Of a stretch of 64,000 bases of DNA, positions 15,059 to 24,581 are shown piece by piece. Positions within the stretch are counted from its first letter, which is position 1, and each line of letters opens with the position of its first letter. The position numbers were made by a program, and so were the translations under genes. Origin of the DNA: Spirosoma oryzicola (GTDB lineage: Bacteria > Bacteroidota > Bacteroidia > Cytophagales > Spirosomataceae); the NCBI RefSeq assembly GCF_021233055.1, contig NZ_CP089538.1:291501-355500 (forward strand), in the 5' to 3' direction. The notes beneath the pieces are model-generated. The model did no database searches. It was not told the origin of the DNA and saw only the letters and a list, made by a program, of their open reading frames with translations.

Positions 15059-17476
15059 ATGGGCAACTATAAAAACGTTGAGGAAGAGCTGGTCGCTTTA
15101 CGAGAAGAGCTTGATCGGGTAAGAAAACAGACGAGTGCAGCCCTAGAAGCGGTTGGCATTGGTCTGTGGACGATGTTTCCTCAACAAAACCGTGTCCTTT
15201 GGGACGAACAATGCCAGCGAATCTATAATTGGCCTCACGCGTCCGTCAGGCTGGATGAGTTTATGTCCCGAATCGATCCGCAGGATTTGATACGGATGCA
15301 GGCAATACTGGCGGAGCCGCCAAGTCGACAAACGGGTAAACCCACAACTATTGATTACCGAATCACCAGTCCGGTCGACGAGAAAGTTCGCTGGATTCGT
15401 ATTACAGGCCGGGTAACGATGCAGGCATCCGGAACAGCGGATTATTTTTCGGGCACGGCCCAAGACATTACTGACGAAAAACGCAGGGAAGCTACGCTAC
15501 AGACTGTCGAGCAGCGATTTCAAATGGCCTTCTCCAATGCTTCGGTCGGCGTGGTTATTCTGGATACGCACAGCAGAATACAGCTTATCAACAAAGCATT
15601 TGCTGACTTGGTAGGCTACGATCAGGAAGAGTTACACGATCAGCATTTTCAAGCAATCAGTCATCCAGACGATGTACAGGAAAATATTTTCTTAGCGCAG
15701 CAGCTGTTAGCGGAAGAAGCGAATTCGTATGTATTCAACAAACGTTACATTCGTAAAGACGGCTCTATTGTATGGGCTCAGGTGAGTTCAGCCTTAATTC
15801 GGGATCAGGATGGAAAACCCGATAGCTTCATTACGATTGTACAGGATATTACGACTGAGCTCCAGGCACAGGCAGAACAGAAAAAGCTACTCTCCTTATT
15901 ACAATCCAGCGAAGAAAGCCTGCGGGATGCCATTGAACTTGCGGAACTAAGCACCTTTGAGATAGATCCGGCTAAGGATGTACTCCTGCTTTCCGAACGG
16001 GCTAGAGATTGGCTGGGATTCTCGCACGATGAAAGAATTACCCTTACGCAAGTGCTTGATACGATGCGAGACCGCAATTCGGTCGAAGTGTCCTTGAATC
16101 AAGCTTTTTCTAAAGATGTAGGTACAACAACCGATATTGAGCTATGGGCCATTAACCGGCAAACAGGACAAGAACGGCTGTATCTGGCTCAGGGACGCGT
16201 GGTCAGACGAAGTCCGAACGATGCAGATCTAGTCATACGTGGTATTGCTAAAGACATAACAACCCAAAAACAGTACGCACGGGAGCTGGAGCAACAAGTG
16301 CAAGGGCGTACTCAGGCGCTTCAGCAAGCTACGGTACTTGTAGAGCAGCAAGCCGATCAACTCCGGTTCGTTACCGACAGCGCACTGACTGCTATTGCGC
16401 TTTACTCGATTGTTCGTGACGAAAAGACTGCAACCGTCATTGACCTGCGTTACGTGTTGATTAACCAGATGGCTTCACGCATGACGGGCATACCCGTAGA
16501 CCGCCTGATCGGTAAAACGATGTCAGAAGTGTTTCCTGGTATGAAAGGCAGCAAGGCTTGGCACCTTTATTTAGAATTAGCGGAAACCGGAACCCCGCTG
16601 CGTTATCACAATCATTACACGCAGGATGGCTACGATATCTGGTATCAGGTCCAGGGAGTCCGCCAAGGCGACTTTTTAGTCTTGTCATTTCTCGACATCA
16701 CCGAACTAAAGCAGACCCAACTTCAGCTTGAAGGACTAAACAAAGATCTCTTAACCGCAAACGATAACCTGCAACAGTTCGCATTTATCGCGTCACATGA
16801 TTTGCAGGAGCCACTGCGCAAGGTGCAACAGTTTGGCGACCTATTGAAAAACCAGTACAGTACTGAATTGGGCGATGGCGTAACATATCTTGAACGAATG
16901 CAACTCGCTGCCCAGCGGATGTCTATCCTGATTAAAGATCTCTTGACTTTTTCGCGGATTACGACCAAAACCCAAACCACTACAGAAATACCTTTGGAAC
17001 GGGTGATAAGCCGTGTAGTCGAAGACTTGGACATCGCTATTCAAGATGCTGATGCAACGGTACAGATCGATTCATTGCCAGTTATAAAAGGGGATGAGTC
17101 TCAGCTGCGACAACTCTTTCAGAACTTACTATCAAACTCTCTGAAGTTTCGCCGACCGGATGTAAAGCCGGATATCCATATAAGTGCGCAGCGCATAGCC
17201 GCATCTGATTTGCCGTCAACCATCAACATGATTCGGCAGTCAGCTAGCTATCAACTAATTAGTATTAGTGATAATGGAATTGGGTTTGATGAAAAATACC
17301 TTGATCGTATTTTTCAGGTTTTCCAGCGTCTGCACGGCAAAAATCAATATGATGGTACCGGCATAGGATTGGCTATTGTTCAAAAGGTAGTTTCCAACCA
17401 TGGGGGGACAATTACCGCTACGAGCCAACTCGGTCAGGGTAGCACGTTTCAAGTATTTCTGCCCTATGAATCTTGA
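15059..17476 (+). CDS. Multi-PAS sensor histidine kinase
   Basis: An 805-residue kinase without obvious membrane helices, so probably a soluble cytoplasmic sensor. After a short coiled coil there are about four PAS/PAC units: near 30-140, 150-275 (ending in DSFITIVQDIT), 285-405 (ending in IRGIAKDIT) and 430-550. A coiled coil (about 400-430) separates the last two. The dimerisation domain has the phosphorylated His580 in FIASHDLQEPLRKVQQF, a form seen in phytochrome-like kinases. The ATP-binding domain follows with NLLSNSLKFR, SDNGIGFDEKYLDRIFQVF and GTGIGLAIVQKVV. No receiver domain is fused and no response regulator gene is adjacent, so its partner is elsewhere. The signal is unknown. Confidence 0.95.
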   Translation: MGNYKNVEEELVALREELDRVRKQTSAALEAVGIGLWTMFPQQNRVLWDEQCQRIYNWPHASVRLDEFMSRIDPQDLIRMQAILAEPPSRQTGKPTTIDYRITSPVDEKVRWIRITGRVTMQASGTADYFSGTAQDITDEKRREATLQTVEQRFQMAFSNASVGVVILDTHSRIQLINKAFADLVGYDQEELHDQHFQAISHPDDVQENIFLAQQLLAEEANSYVFNKRYIRKDGSIVWAQVSSALIRDQDGKPDSFITIVQDITTELQAQAEQKKLLSLLQSSEESLRDAIELAELSTFEIDPAKDVLLLSERARDWLGFSHDERITLTQVLDTMRDRNSVEVSLNQAFSKDVGTTTDIELWAINRQTGQERLYLAQGRVVRRSPNDADLVIRGIAKDITTQKQYARELEQQVQGRTQALQQATVLVEQQADQLRFVTDSALTAIALYSIVRDEKTATVIDLRYVLINQMASRMTGIPVDRLIGKTMSEVFPGMKGSKAWHLYLELAETGTPLRYHNHYTQDGYDIWYQVQGVRQGDFLVLSFLDITELKQTQLQLEGLNKDLLTANDNLQQFAFIASHDLQEPLRKVQQFGDLLKNQYSTELGDGVTYLERMQLAAQRMSILIKDLLTFSRITTKTQTTTEIPLERVISRVVEDLDIAIQDADATVQIDSLPVIKGDESQLRQLFQNLLSNSLKFRRPDVKPDIHISAQRIAASDLPSTINMIRQSASYQLISISDNGIGFDEKYLDRIFQVFQRLHGKNQYDGTGIGLAIVQKVVSNHGGTITATSQLGQGSTFQVFLPYES

Positions 17477-17829
17477 AATTCAGTATTGAGAACAGGCTGA
17501 ACGAATAGCGAAGATGTGGGCGAATAATCTGACCGCTATGCTCGTCTTTAGCTAGCTAAGTTTATCCTCTTCCGATGAAAACAGCAGTTGGCTAATAGTC
17601 AATAAGTTATTTTCAACAAATAAAGACCGCCCATGTTTACAACTTACTCGAGCGGTTTAAATAATCCTTGTAGTCTTTCTGACTGACATTCTTGAAAGAA
17701 TTGTGAAATAGCTTTTTTGCCGAATAGCTCGTTTGATTATTTGCCCAAATCGCCAATGGGCAGTACGATCCTTCTTAATTAGAAACAATATAAATAAAAT
17801 TGAGAATGCAAAATAACTAAACGTCTGCT
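17477..17829 (+). other. Non-coding gap before the respiratory operon
   Basis: About 350 AT-rich bases with no convincing gene. A 62-codon minus-strand frame at 17657-17845 has no family resemblance and no start signal. A loose inverted repeat (ACCGC near 17627 and GCGGT near 17653) is too weak to call a terminator. No tRNA-like or riboswitch-like fold was seen by eye. Confidence 0.5.
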
Positions 17830-17861
17830 TTTGCCTATACAGCATTCGTGTAGTACTTTTG
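17830..17861 (+). promoter_or_regulatory. Promoter of the ACIII/oxidase operon
   Basis: TTTG at 17830-17833 and TACTTTTG at 17854-17861 match both boxes of the Bacteroidetes consensus (TTTG, about 20 bases, TAnnTTTG). Transcription would start near 17868. That puts the GTG at 17859 upstream of the mRNA and leaves an in-frame ATG further down, preferably 17922, as the actA start. Confidence 0.75.
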
Positions 17862-17921
17862 TGGACCTATGAAAGGTCAGTGGTGATTATGTTGATCAAC
17901 TTAATGAATAGATGTCTAACA

Positions 17922-19220
17922 ATGAGTCGTTTGTCTAAGTTTTGCGGGGCTATGGCCCTGTCACTGGCGCTGTTATTTAACGGCGGTCAGCTAAAGGCGC
18001 AGGACTCATCTGCAACTGCGGGCGGTGGTGCGGCTGCGGCTGCACCTGCTTCTGGGGGTGGTGGTGATGCTGAAAAAGGAAAAAGTCTGTTTACTAACAA
18101 CTGTGCACAGTGCCACGCAGTAACAGATGAGAAAGTAGTTGGCCCGGGCTTAAAAGGTATTGAAGAGCGGGCTCCAAGCAAAGATTGGCTTCACAAATGG
18201 ATACGTAATTCATCCGCTGTGATTGCATCTGGTGATGCGTATGCTAACCAAGTATTCAACGCCAATGGTAAAGTACAGATGTCGAGCTTCCCCAATTTGT
18301 CGGATGCTGACATCGATGGAATTCTAGCTTATATTGACCAAGCTAATAAACCTGCAACAGCGGGACCTACAAGCACACCAGGTAACGCAAACACAGCAGG
18401 CGTAAGTCAGCCGGGTGGAGCAACCGCTGGTAGTCCTTCTGAGCTGTTTACAGTAGTACTTGTTGCTTTACTTGTAGTGATGTTGCTCGTTCTGGGCGTC
18501 CTGCTGGTAATCGTAACGATCCTGTCGAAAGCCGTAACGCCGGTAACTGTCGATGGAACACAAACTACTTCATCATTTGGACAGCGTTTGAAAGACGGTT
18601 TGTCTAGCGCTTTCAATAACTCGACACTTCGCTCGATTGTAATCTGGTTGTTTATCTTGGTTGCTACGAAAGAAACATTCGATGGCGCTTACAGCATCGG
18701 TATTCAACAAGGTTACGCACCTAAGCAGCCAATCGCTTATTCGCACAAGCTGCATGCAGGTCAGTACAAGATCGATTGTAACTACTGTCACACAGGGGTT
18801 AATAAGGGTAAGAGCGCTACGATTCCGTCGGCTAATATCTGTATGAACTGCCACGGCGTCATCAAGAAAGAGTCTCCGGAAATTCAAAAGATCTACACAG
18901 CTATTGAACAGAATCGTCCTATCGAATGGATTCGGGTTCATAACCTGCCTGATCTGGCTTACTTCAACCATGCTCAACACGTAAACGTCGGTAACGTACA
19001 GTGCCAGACCTGCCACGGTGAGATTGAAAAAATGGAAGTAGTTGAGCAGCGTTCGTCGCTGACGATGGGCTGGTGTATTGACTGCCACCGCAAGACGGAA
19101 GTTAATACGAAAGACAATGCTTACTACGATAAGTTAGTCGCTCTCCACCGGAAAGAAAGCAAAGAGCCGCTCAAAGTGGCTAATATCGGCGGTCTAGAAT
19201 GTTCTAAATGCCATTATTAA
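17922..19220 (+). CDS. actA: Alternative complex III subunit ActA, multiheme cytochrome c
   Basis: A 432-residue cytochrome c of the quinol-oxidising alternative complex III. I start at the ATG at 17922, giving a signal peptide (MSRLSKFCGAMALSLALLF); ATGs at 17889 and 17904 are also in frame. A mono-heme domain (CAQCH) comes first at about 50-145, then a Ser/Thr/Gly linker, a membrane helix (LFTVVLVALLVVMLLVLGVL), a second hydrophobic segment, and a C-terminal multiheme part with CNYCH, CMNCH, CQTCH, CIDCH and CSKCH. That makes six CxxCH sites, whereas ActA is described as pentaheme in Rhodothermus. The extra N-terminal domain could carry electrons to the oxidase. It heads the act/cox operon. 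Confidence 0.93.
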   Translation: MSRLSKFCGAMALSLALLFNGGQLKAQDSSATAGGGAAAAAPASGGGGDAEKGKSLFTNNCAQCHAVTDEKVVGPGLKGIEERAPSKDWLHKWIRNSSAVIASGDAYANQVFNANGKVQMSSFPNLSDADIDGILAYIDQANKPATAGPTSTPGNANTAGVSQPGGATAGSPSELFTVVLVALLVVMLLVLGVLLVIVTILSKAVTPVTVDGTQTTSSFGQRLKDGLSSAFNNSTLRSIVIWLFILVATKETFDGAYSIGIQQGYAPKQPIAYSHKLHAGQYKIDCNYCHTGVNKGKSATIPSANICMNCHGVIKKESPEIQKIYTAIEQNRPIEWIRVHNLPDLAYFNHAQHVNVGNVQCQTCHGEIEKMEVVEQRSSLTMGWCIDCHRKTEVNTKDNAYYDKLVALHRKESKEPLKVANIGGLECSKCHY

Positions 19221-19237
19221 TCCACTGAGCCGTATAG

Positions 19238-19259
19238 ACCTGACCGTAATACGTCAGGT
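19238..19259 (+). repeat. Hairpin between actA and actB
   Basis: ACCTGAC (19238-19244) and GTCAGGT (19253-19259) form a 7-bp stem, closely followed by the palindrome ACCGGCCGGT. There is no strong T-run, so it is more likely an mRNA processing or stability element than a terminator. Confidence 0.5.
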
Positions 19260-19306
19260 TTGACCGGCCGGTTCAACCAACAGGTATCTTACCGATTACA
19301 ACACGC

Positions 19307-22300
19307 ATGGAAGAGAATACGACCAAACGGTATTGGAAAGGGGTTGAAGAATTACGCAACGACGCAACGTTTGTAAAAAACGCTAACAGCGAGTTTGCTA
19401 ATCCTGATCCGCAAGACTCGCCGAGTGACTTGGAAGGTCTGCTCGGTGGTTCAAACACCCAGCGCCGTGATTTCCTGAAAGTAATGGGCTTTGGCATGGC
19501 AGCCGTGACTTTGGCAGCCTGCGAAACCCCAGTTCATAAAGCAATTCCGTACATCAACAAACCGGAATTTACATTTCCTTCTATTTCAGACTACTACGCA
19601 TCAACGTATACCGAAGGCGGTGATTACGCTGCCGTTTTAGTTGAAACACGCGAAGGTCGGCCTATCAAAATTGAAGGTAACCCGCTGTCCAGCATTTCGA
19701 AAGGTGGTACCACCGCTCGGGTTCAGGCATCGGTTTTGTCACTGTATGATATTGATAAGCTGAAAGGTCCAAAGCGGGGTGAGTCAGATATTGACTGGGC
19801 TACAGCAGACCGGGAGATTGTCACTCAGCTGAATTCGGTTGCGTCTCGTGGAGGTGCCATCCGGATTGTTACATCAACGATTCTTAGCCCGGCAACCAAA
19901 GCTGTCGTAGCTGATTTCGTTGCCAAATACCCAACGGCACGTCACATTATGTACGATGCCAACTCAGCATTTGGTATTACGCAGGCTAACCAGGCTTCGT
20001 TTGGTAAGGCTGTTATTCCTTCCTACGATTTTGGCAAAGCGCAAACAATCGTTAGTGTTGGTGCTGACTTCCTTGGTACGTGGATTGCTCCGCTAGAATA
20101 TGCTCGTCCGTACGCAACGGGACGGAAAATCGGTGCTGTCGGTGGTGGTAAGAAAACCATGTCGCGGCACTATCAGTTCGAAACCGGACTGTCGATGACA
20201 GGTGCTAACGCTGATTACCGTACCGCCATCAAGCCATCGCAGGAAGGTCTGGTTGTCGCAGCGCTGTATAACAAAGTAGCGGCTAAACTAGGCGGATCAG
20301 CGATCAGTACGCCAGCTGTTACTGTTGCTAATCTTGACAAAGCTGCCAACGATCTGGCCCGTTCACGTGGACGCGCACTGGTTGTATCAGGTTCTAACGA
20401 TCCAAATGTTCAGATCGTTGTGAATGCCCTGAACAATCTGCTGGGTAGCTACGGAACAACAATCGATATCAATACGCCGGTTAATTACCGTCAGGGTAAT
20501 GACCAGCAGATGAATGCTTTTATCGACGAAGTTAAAGGAGGTCGCGTAGGAGCAGTACTTATTTTTGGTGCTAACCCGGTATACGATCATCCTCGTGGTG
20601 CTGAATTAGGTGAAGCGTTGCCTAAAGTTGCCTTATCCGTGTCATTTGCGGATCGGGCTGACGAAACGGCTTCGTTGGCAAAATACATTGCGCCAGCTCC
20701 TCATTATCTGGAGTGCTGGAATGATGCTGAGCCAAAACAGGGTTTCTACAGTCTGATGCAGCCTGCCATCACCAACATTTATAAAACTCGCCAATTTCAA
20801 TCGAGTCTTTTGACGTGGGCTGGCAAACCAGGTGATTTTCAGACGTATTTAAAAAACTACTGGCGGGCGAACCGCTACCCACAAGCGTCTGGCTTCAGCT
20901 CTTTTGATTCGTTCTGGATCAAGAGCTTACACGACGGTGTATTCGAGCCTAATAAAGGTGCAGCAGTAGCAGGTGGAGCTTCTTTTGCTGGCAACGTAGC
21001 ACAAGCTGCTGCCGGAATTGCTCAGCGTTACAGACCAACAACAGGCATGGAGCTAGCGCTCTATGAGAAAGTAAGCGTTGGTACAGGTGCAATGGCTAAT
21101 AACCCCTGGTTACAGGAAATGCCGGATCCTGTTACAAAGGCTTGCTGGGATAACTACGCATCGCTATCGCAGAAGACAGCCAACGATATGGGCCTTGCTC
21201 AGAACGACCTGGTAACGGTAAGCGTTGGTGGTAAGTCGATAGAGTTGCCTGTTCTTGTTCAACCTGGCCAGGCAGACAACACAGTTTCTGTGGCCGTCGG
21301 TTATGGTCGTGAGAAAGCTGGTAAGTCGGCAAATGGTGTCGGTAAAAACGCGTTTCCGTTTGTTACGCTAGCCGGTGGCTATGTAACGTATGCTGCTTTC
21401 GACGCAAAAGTTGACAAGGCTGGTGGATCGCACGAAATAGCGCAGACGCAGACGCACGAGACCGTGATGGGTCGTAAAGCTGTTCTTCAGGAAGCGATAC
21501 TCGCTGATTACCAGAAGAACCCGATGGCGGGCCGGTATGAGCCAAGAGTAGCGACATCGGAAGGGCCAAAAGCGCCAACTGATATTACGCTATGGAATGG
21601 TTACGGAAAGCCAAACCATTCATGGGGTATGGTTATTGACCTGAACTCATGCATCGGCTGTAACGCGTGCGTAATCGGTTGCCAATCCGAAAACAACGTT
21701 GCTGTTGTTGGTCGTCAGGAAGTTATCAACCGTCGTGAAATGCACTGGATTCGGATTGACCGTTACTACAGTAGCGACGCCGATCCAGAAGACGTTAGAG
21801 AGTTAGAAGTTGCATCAGCTAACCCTGAAGTAACGTTCCAGCCAATGCTGTGTCAGCATTGCAGCAACGCTCCCTGCGAAACGGTATGCCCAGTGTTGGC
21901 TACTACCCACAGCACGGAAGGTCTTAACCAAATGACCTATAACCGTTGTGTAGGTACACGTTATTGCGCAAACAACTGTCCTTATAAAGTACGCCGGTTC
22001 AACTGGTTTAAGTACTTCGATAACGATAACTTTGATTACAACTTCAATAATGACCTTGGTAAAATGGTCATTAACCCGGACGTAACGGTTCGTTCACGCG
22101 GTGTAATCGAAAAATGTTCATTCTGCGTACAACGTATTCAGGAAGGTAAACTGACTGCCAAGAAAGAACGTCGCCGGCCAATGCCTGACGAAATTCAGAC
22201 AGCTTGTGCACAAGCCTGCCCAACGAATGCGATTATTTTCGGAGATATGAACAATCCGGAGAGTACGATTTCTAAAACACTGGAAACCGAACGGCAAGGT

Positions 22301-22417
22301 CGTGCTTTCCACGTGCTCGAAGAGATTAACGTAAGACCGCAGATTTCGTACCTTACGAAAATCCGGAACAAAGACGAAGAGCCTAAACAAAAAGCTCGTC
22401 AGGAATCAGAGGCATAA
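19307..22417 (+). CDS. actB: Alternative complex III subunit ActB, iron-sulfur protein
   Basis: A 1036-residue fusion typical of ActB. The N-terminus carries a twin-arginine motif (RRDFLKVMGFGMAAVTLAAC, about 52-71) rather than a classical signal. The middle (about 75-720) is a molybdopterin-oxidoreductase-like region that in ACIII lacks the cofactor. The C-terminal ferredoxin-like part (about 765-990) holds the cysteine sets CIGCNACVIGC, CQHCSNAPCETVCP, CVGTRYCANNCP, CSFCVQRI and CAQACPTNAI, which bind three [4Fe-4S] and one [3Fe-4S] cluster in this family. It passes electrons from the quinol site in ActC to the hemes of ActA and ActE. It is the second gene of the operon. Confidence 0.96.
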   Translation: MEENTTKRYWKGVEELRNDATFVKNANSEFANPDPQDSPSDLEGLLGGSNTQRRDFLKVMGFGMAAVTLAACETPVHKAIPYINKPEFTFPSISDYYASTYTEGGDYAAVLVETREGRPIKIEGNPLSSISKGGTTARVQASVLSLYDIDKLKGPKRGESDIDWATADREIVTQLNSVASRGGAIRIVTSTILSPATKAVVADFVAKYPTARHIMYDANSAFGITQANQASFGKAVIPSYDFGKAQTIVSVGADFLGTWIAPLEYARPYATGRKIGAVGGGKKTMSRHYQFETGLSMTGANADYRTAIKPSQEGLVVAALYNKVAAKLGGSAISTPAVTVANLDKAANDLARSRGRALVVSGSNDPNVQIVVNALNNLLGSYGTTIDINTPVNYRQGNDQQMNAFIDEVKGGRVGAVLIFGANPVYDHPRGAELGEALPKVALSVSFADRADETASLAKYIAPAPHYLECWNDAEPKQGFYSLMQPAITNIYKTRQFQSSLLTWAGKPGDFQTYLKNYWRANRYPQASGFSSFDSFWIKSLHDGVFEPNKGAAVAGGASFAGNVAQAAAGIAQRYRPTTGMELALYEKVSVGTGAMANNPWLQEMPDPVTKACWDNYASLSQKTANDMGLAQNDLVTVSVGGKSIELPVLVQPGQADNTVSVAVGYGREKAGKSANGVGKNAFPFVTLAGGYVTYAAFDAKVDKAGGSHEIAQTQTHETVMGRKAVLQEAILADYQKNPMAGRYEPRVATSEGPKAPTDITLWNGYGKPNHSWGMVIDLNSCIGCNACVIGCQSENNVAVVGRQEVINRREMHWIRIDRYYSSDADPEDVRELEVASANPEVTFQPMLCQHCSNAPCETVCPVLATTHSTEGLNQMTYNRCVGTRYCANNCPYKVRRFNWFKYFDNDNFDYNFNNDLGKMVINPDVTVRSRGVIEKCSFCVQRIQEGKLTAKKERRRPMPDEIQTACAQACPTNAIIFGDMNNPESTISKTLETERQGRAFHVLEEINVRPQISYLTKIRNKDEEPKQKARQESEA

Positions 22418-22499
22418 TGTAACTTACAATTTACGGCCTGTAACTCATGATTTTAAACATCAAGAGAACACAAACTGTAAATCGTACATCGTAAATCGA
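22418..22499 (+). repeat. Heptad-periodic inverted repeat between actB and actC
   Basis: The right arm is four 7-mers in register (AAACTGT, AAATCGT, ACATCGT, AAATCGA at 22472-22499), ending 19 bases before the actC ATG. The left arm (about 22419-22446) has degenerate complementary 7-mers such as ACAATTT followed by ACGG. The same layout recurs before actD and actF. Function unknown. Confidence 0.55.
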
Positions 22500-22518
22500 A
22501 AATAAAAAAAGTAAGTAT

Positions 22519-23949
22519 ATGTCGCATGTAACATCAGCCGTAAGAACTCCTCTGGTCACCGGTGGTAAGACCTACGCCGACGTGACGGAGGATATCAGCA
22601 GACAGGTTGAGGGAAGCCCCACCCGCGAGTGGACGATTGCCTTTACCATCTCGGTGGTTGTGCTACTCTACGGAACCGCCTGCGTGTTCTGGACCTGGTG
22701 GGAGGGCCTTGGTGTATGGGGCTTGAATAAAACAGTCGGTTGGGCATGGGACATTACCAACTTCGTGTGGTGGGTTGGTATCGGTCACGCCGGAACGCTG
22801 ATCTCTGCGATCTTACTACTGTTCCGTCAAAAATGGCGGACGGCTGTAAACCGCGCGGCTGAAGCGATGACCATTTTCGCCGTTATTTGCGCAGCTACGT
22901 TCATTCTGATGCACATGGGTCGGCCTTGGCTCGCTTACTGGGCATTACCGCTGCCAAATACATTCGGGTCGTTGTGGGTAAACTTCAAATCTCCACTTGT
23001 ATGGGACGTATTTGCTATTAGCACATACTTCACTGTATCGCTGGTTTTCTGGTACATGGGCTTACTGCCTGACCTAGCTACCATCCGCGACCGGGCTCGC
23101 AGCAAAGTATCTCGTTATATTTATGGTGCATTCTCGCTAGGTTGGAACGGTTCCGCTAAAACGTGGGCTCGTTATGAATACATGAGCTTGATCCTGGCTG
23201 GTCTGTCTACTCCACTTGTATTGTCTGTACACACCATCGTATCATTTGACTTTGCTACGTCGGTGATTCCAGGATGGCATACAACAATCTTCCCTCCTTA
23301 CTTCGTAGCTGGTGCTATCTTCTCCGGATTTGCCATGGTGCAAAACCTTGTGTTAATCATCCGGGTCGTATTTAAATTGGAAGATTACATTACGCTTGAG
23401 CACATTGAGTCGATGAACAAAGTCATTACGCTAACAGGTTCTATTGTGGGCGTGGCTTACCTGACAGAGTTCTTTATCGCTTGGTATTCTGGAGTTGAAT
23501 TTGAAAGTTACGCGTTTATCAACCGTGCCACAGGTCCTTACTGGTGGGCTTACTGGGCGATGATGACCTGTAACGTAATCACTCCACAGCTTTTCTGGTC
23601 ACGGGCTATCCGTCGGAGCATCGTTTGGACATTTACGTTGTCAGTTGTGGTAAACATTGGTATGTGGTTCGAGCGGTTCGTAATTATCGTTACCTCGCTG
23701 CACCGTGATTACCTGCCATCGAGCTGGGCTATGTTCCATCCAACCTTGTTCGATATCAGCGATTACATCTTCTCATTCGGTTTGTTCTTTACGTTGTTCT
23801 TATTGTTCTCCAAGTTCCTACCCGTAGTGAACATGGCCGAAGTAAAGACCGTAATCAAATCGTCGTCGGAAAGACTGCCAGTGTCTGTCTCTGGCGTTGC
23901 TAAAGGGGAGCGCGTTGCGAATCCAACATTCAATAAAGACGTAGAGTAA
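22519..23949 (+). CDS. actC: Alternative complex III subunit ActC, NrfD-like membrane protein
   Basis: A 476-residue integral membrane protein of the NrfD/PsrC family with about ten helices; the first is [20 protein letters not shown]. The loop with [20 protein letters not shown] and the segment [18 protein letters not shown] are hallmarks of the quinol-binding ActC. It gives the periplasmic-side quinol oxidation site and contacts the iron-sulfur part of ActB. Generic pipelines may call it a hydrogenase subunit, but the neighbours decide for ACIII. The start ATG at 22519 sits 19 bases after a heptad-repeat element. Confidence 0.95.
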   Translation: MSHVTSAVRTPLVTGGKTYADVTEDISRQVEGSPTREWTIAFTISVVVLLYGTACVFWTWWEGLGVWGLNKTVGWAWDITNFVWWVGIGHAGTLISAILLLFRQKWRTAVNRAAEAMTIFAVICAATFILMHMGRPWLAYWALPLPNTFGSLWVNFKSPLVWDVFAISTYFTVSLVFWYMGLLPDLATIRDRARSKVSRYIYGAFSLGWNGSAKTWARYEYMSLILAGLSTPLVLSVHTIVSFDFATSVIPGWHTTIFPPYFVAGAIFSGFAMVQNLVLIIRVVFKLEDYITLEHIESMNKVITLTGSIVGVAYLTEFFIAWYSGVEFESYAFINRATGPYWWAYWAMMTCNVITPQLFWSRAIRRSIVWTFTLSVVVNIGMWFERFVIIVTSLHRDYLPSSWAMFHPTLFDISDYIFSFGLFFTLFLLFSKFLPVVNMAEVKTVIKSSSERLPVSVSGVAKGERVANPTFNKDVE

Positions 23950-23975
23950 ACTAGTTCGAGCTGGGTAACCGGGCG

Positions 23976-24035
23976 GCTTGATGGTTGTGGTTAACGCTGC
24001 AACCATCAAGCTACAAACCTCAAACATTAATCACT
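23976..24035 (+). repeat. Heptad-periodic inverted repeat between actC and actD
   Basis: A perfect 12-bp stem pairs GCTTGATGGTTG (23976-23987) with CAACCATCAAGC (24000-24011). The right side continues as five 7-mers in register, AACCATC, AAGCTAC, AAACCTC, AAACATT and AATCACT (24001-24035), each with AA at positions 1-2 and C at position 4. It ends 4 bases before the actD ATG. Confidence 0.6.
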
Positions 24036-24039
24036 GATC

Positions 24040-24573
24040 ATGTCAGACGTAATTGGTAACGGTAAATTTTTGGTAGGCATCTACGATGATGATGATGTTG
24101 TACTGACAGCCGTTAAAGATGTTAAAAAAGCGGGTGTACGTATTCATGAAGTGTATTCACCATTCCCAATTCACGGATTGGACGTTGCGCTTGGACACCC
24201 ACGGTCACGGCTAGGAATTGCCGCTTTTCTATTTGCTCTGTCGGGTACAACTACTGCTCTTTTATTGACCGCTTATACCGAAGGTTTCGACTGGCCAATG
24301 ATCGTTGGTGGTAAAGATTCGTATTCCCCGGTCATCTATGTACCGATTATATTTGAATTAACGGTATTGTTCTGTGCCTTGGGCATGGTTGCTACCTTTC
24401 TTGTATCAAACGGTCTTGGGCCTACGGTTAAACCCTTAATGTATGACCTGAGAACTACTGATAATAAGTTTGCAATGGCTATTGACCTAAGCAAAAACAA
24501 TATTGGCGAAGGTGATATAGAGCAAATTCTGAGAAAATCAGGAGCTGCTGAAGTTAACATTAAGCAGTTCTAA
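24040..24573 (+). CDS. actD: Alternative complex III subunit ActD (DUF3341)
   Basis: A 177-residue protein with a soluble N-terminal part (about 1-60, including GIYDDDDVVLTAVKDVKKAG and IHEVYSPFPIHGLD), two membrane helices (near 65-85 and 100-125) and a C-terminal cytoplasmic tail. This arrangement defines ActD of alternative complex III, a structural subunit without cofactors. It lies between actC and actE, and actE starts 8 bases after its stop. Confidence 0.93.
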   Translation: MSDVIGNGKFLVGIYDDDDVVLTAVKDVKKAGVRIHEVYSPFPIHGLDVALGHPRSRLGIAAFLFALSGTTTALLLTAYTEGFDWPMIVGGKDSYSPVIYVPIIFELTVLFCALGMVATFLVSNGLGPTVKPLMYDLRTTDNKFAMAIDLSKNNIGEGDIEQILRKSGAAEVNIKQF

Positions 24574-24581
24574 CGGTCCGC

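Noticed and set aside
17657..17845. 62-codon minus-strand frame before the respiratory operon
   Set aside because: No start signal, no similarity and a composition explained by AT-rich non-coding DNA.
18573..19088. 171-codon antisense frame in actA
   Set aside because: The plus-strand frame carries five heme motifs of ActA; the antisense frame has no recognisable feature.
22519..23949. ActC as a hydrogenase membrane subunit
   Set aside because: The NrfD fold is shared, but no hydrogenase genes are present and the order actABCDEF with an oxidase is decisive.
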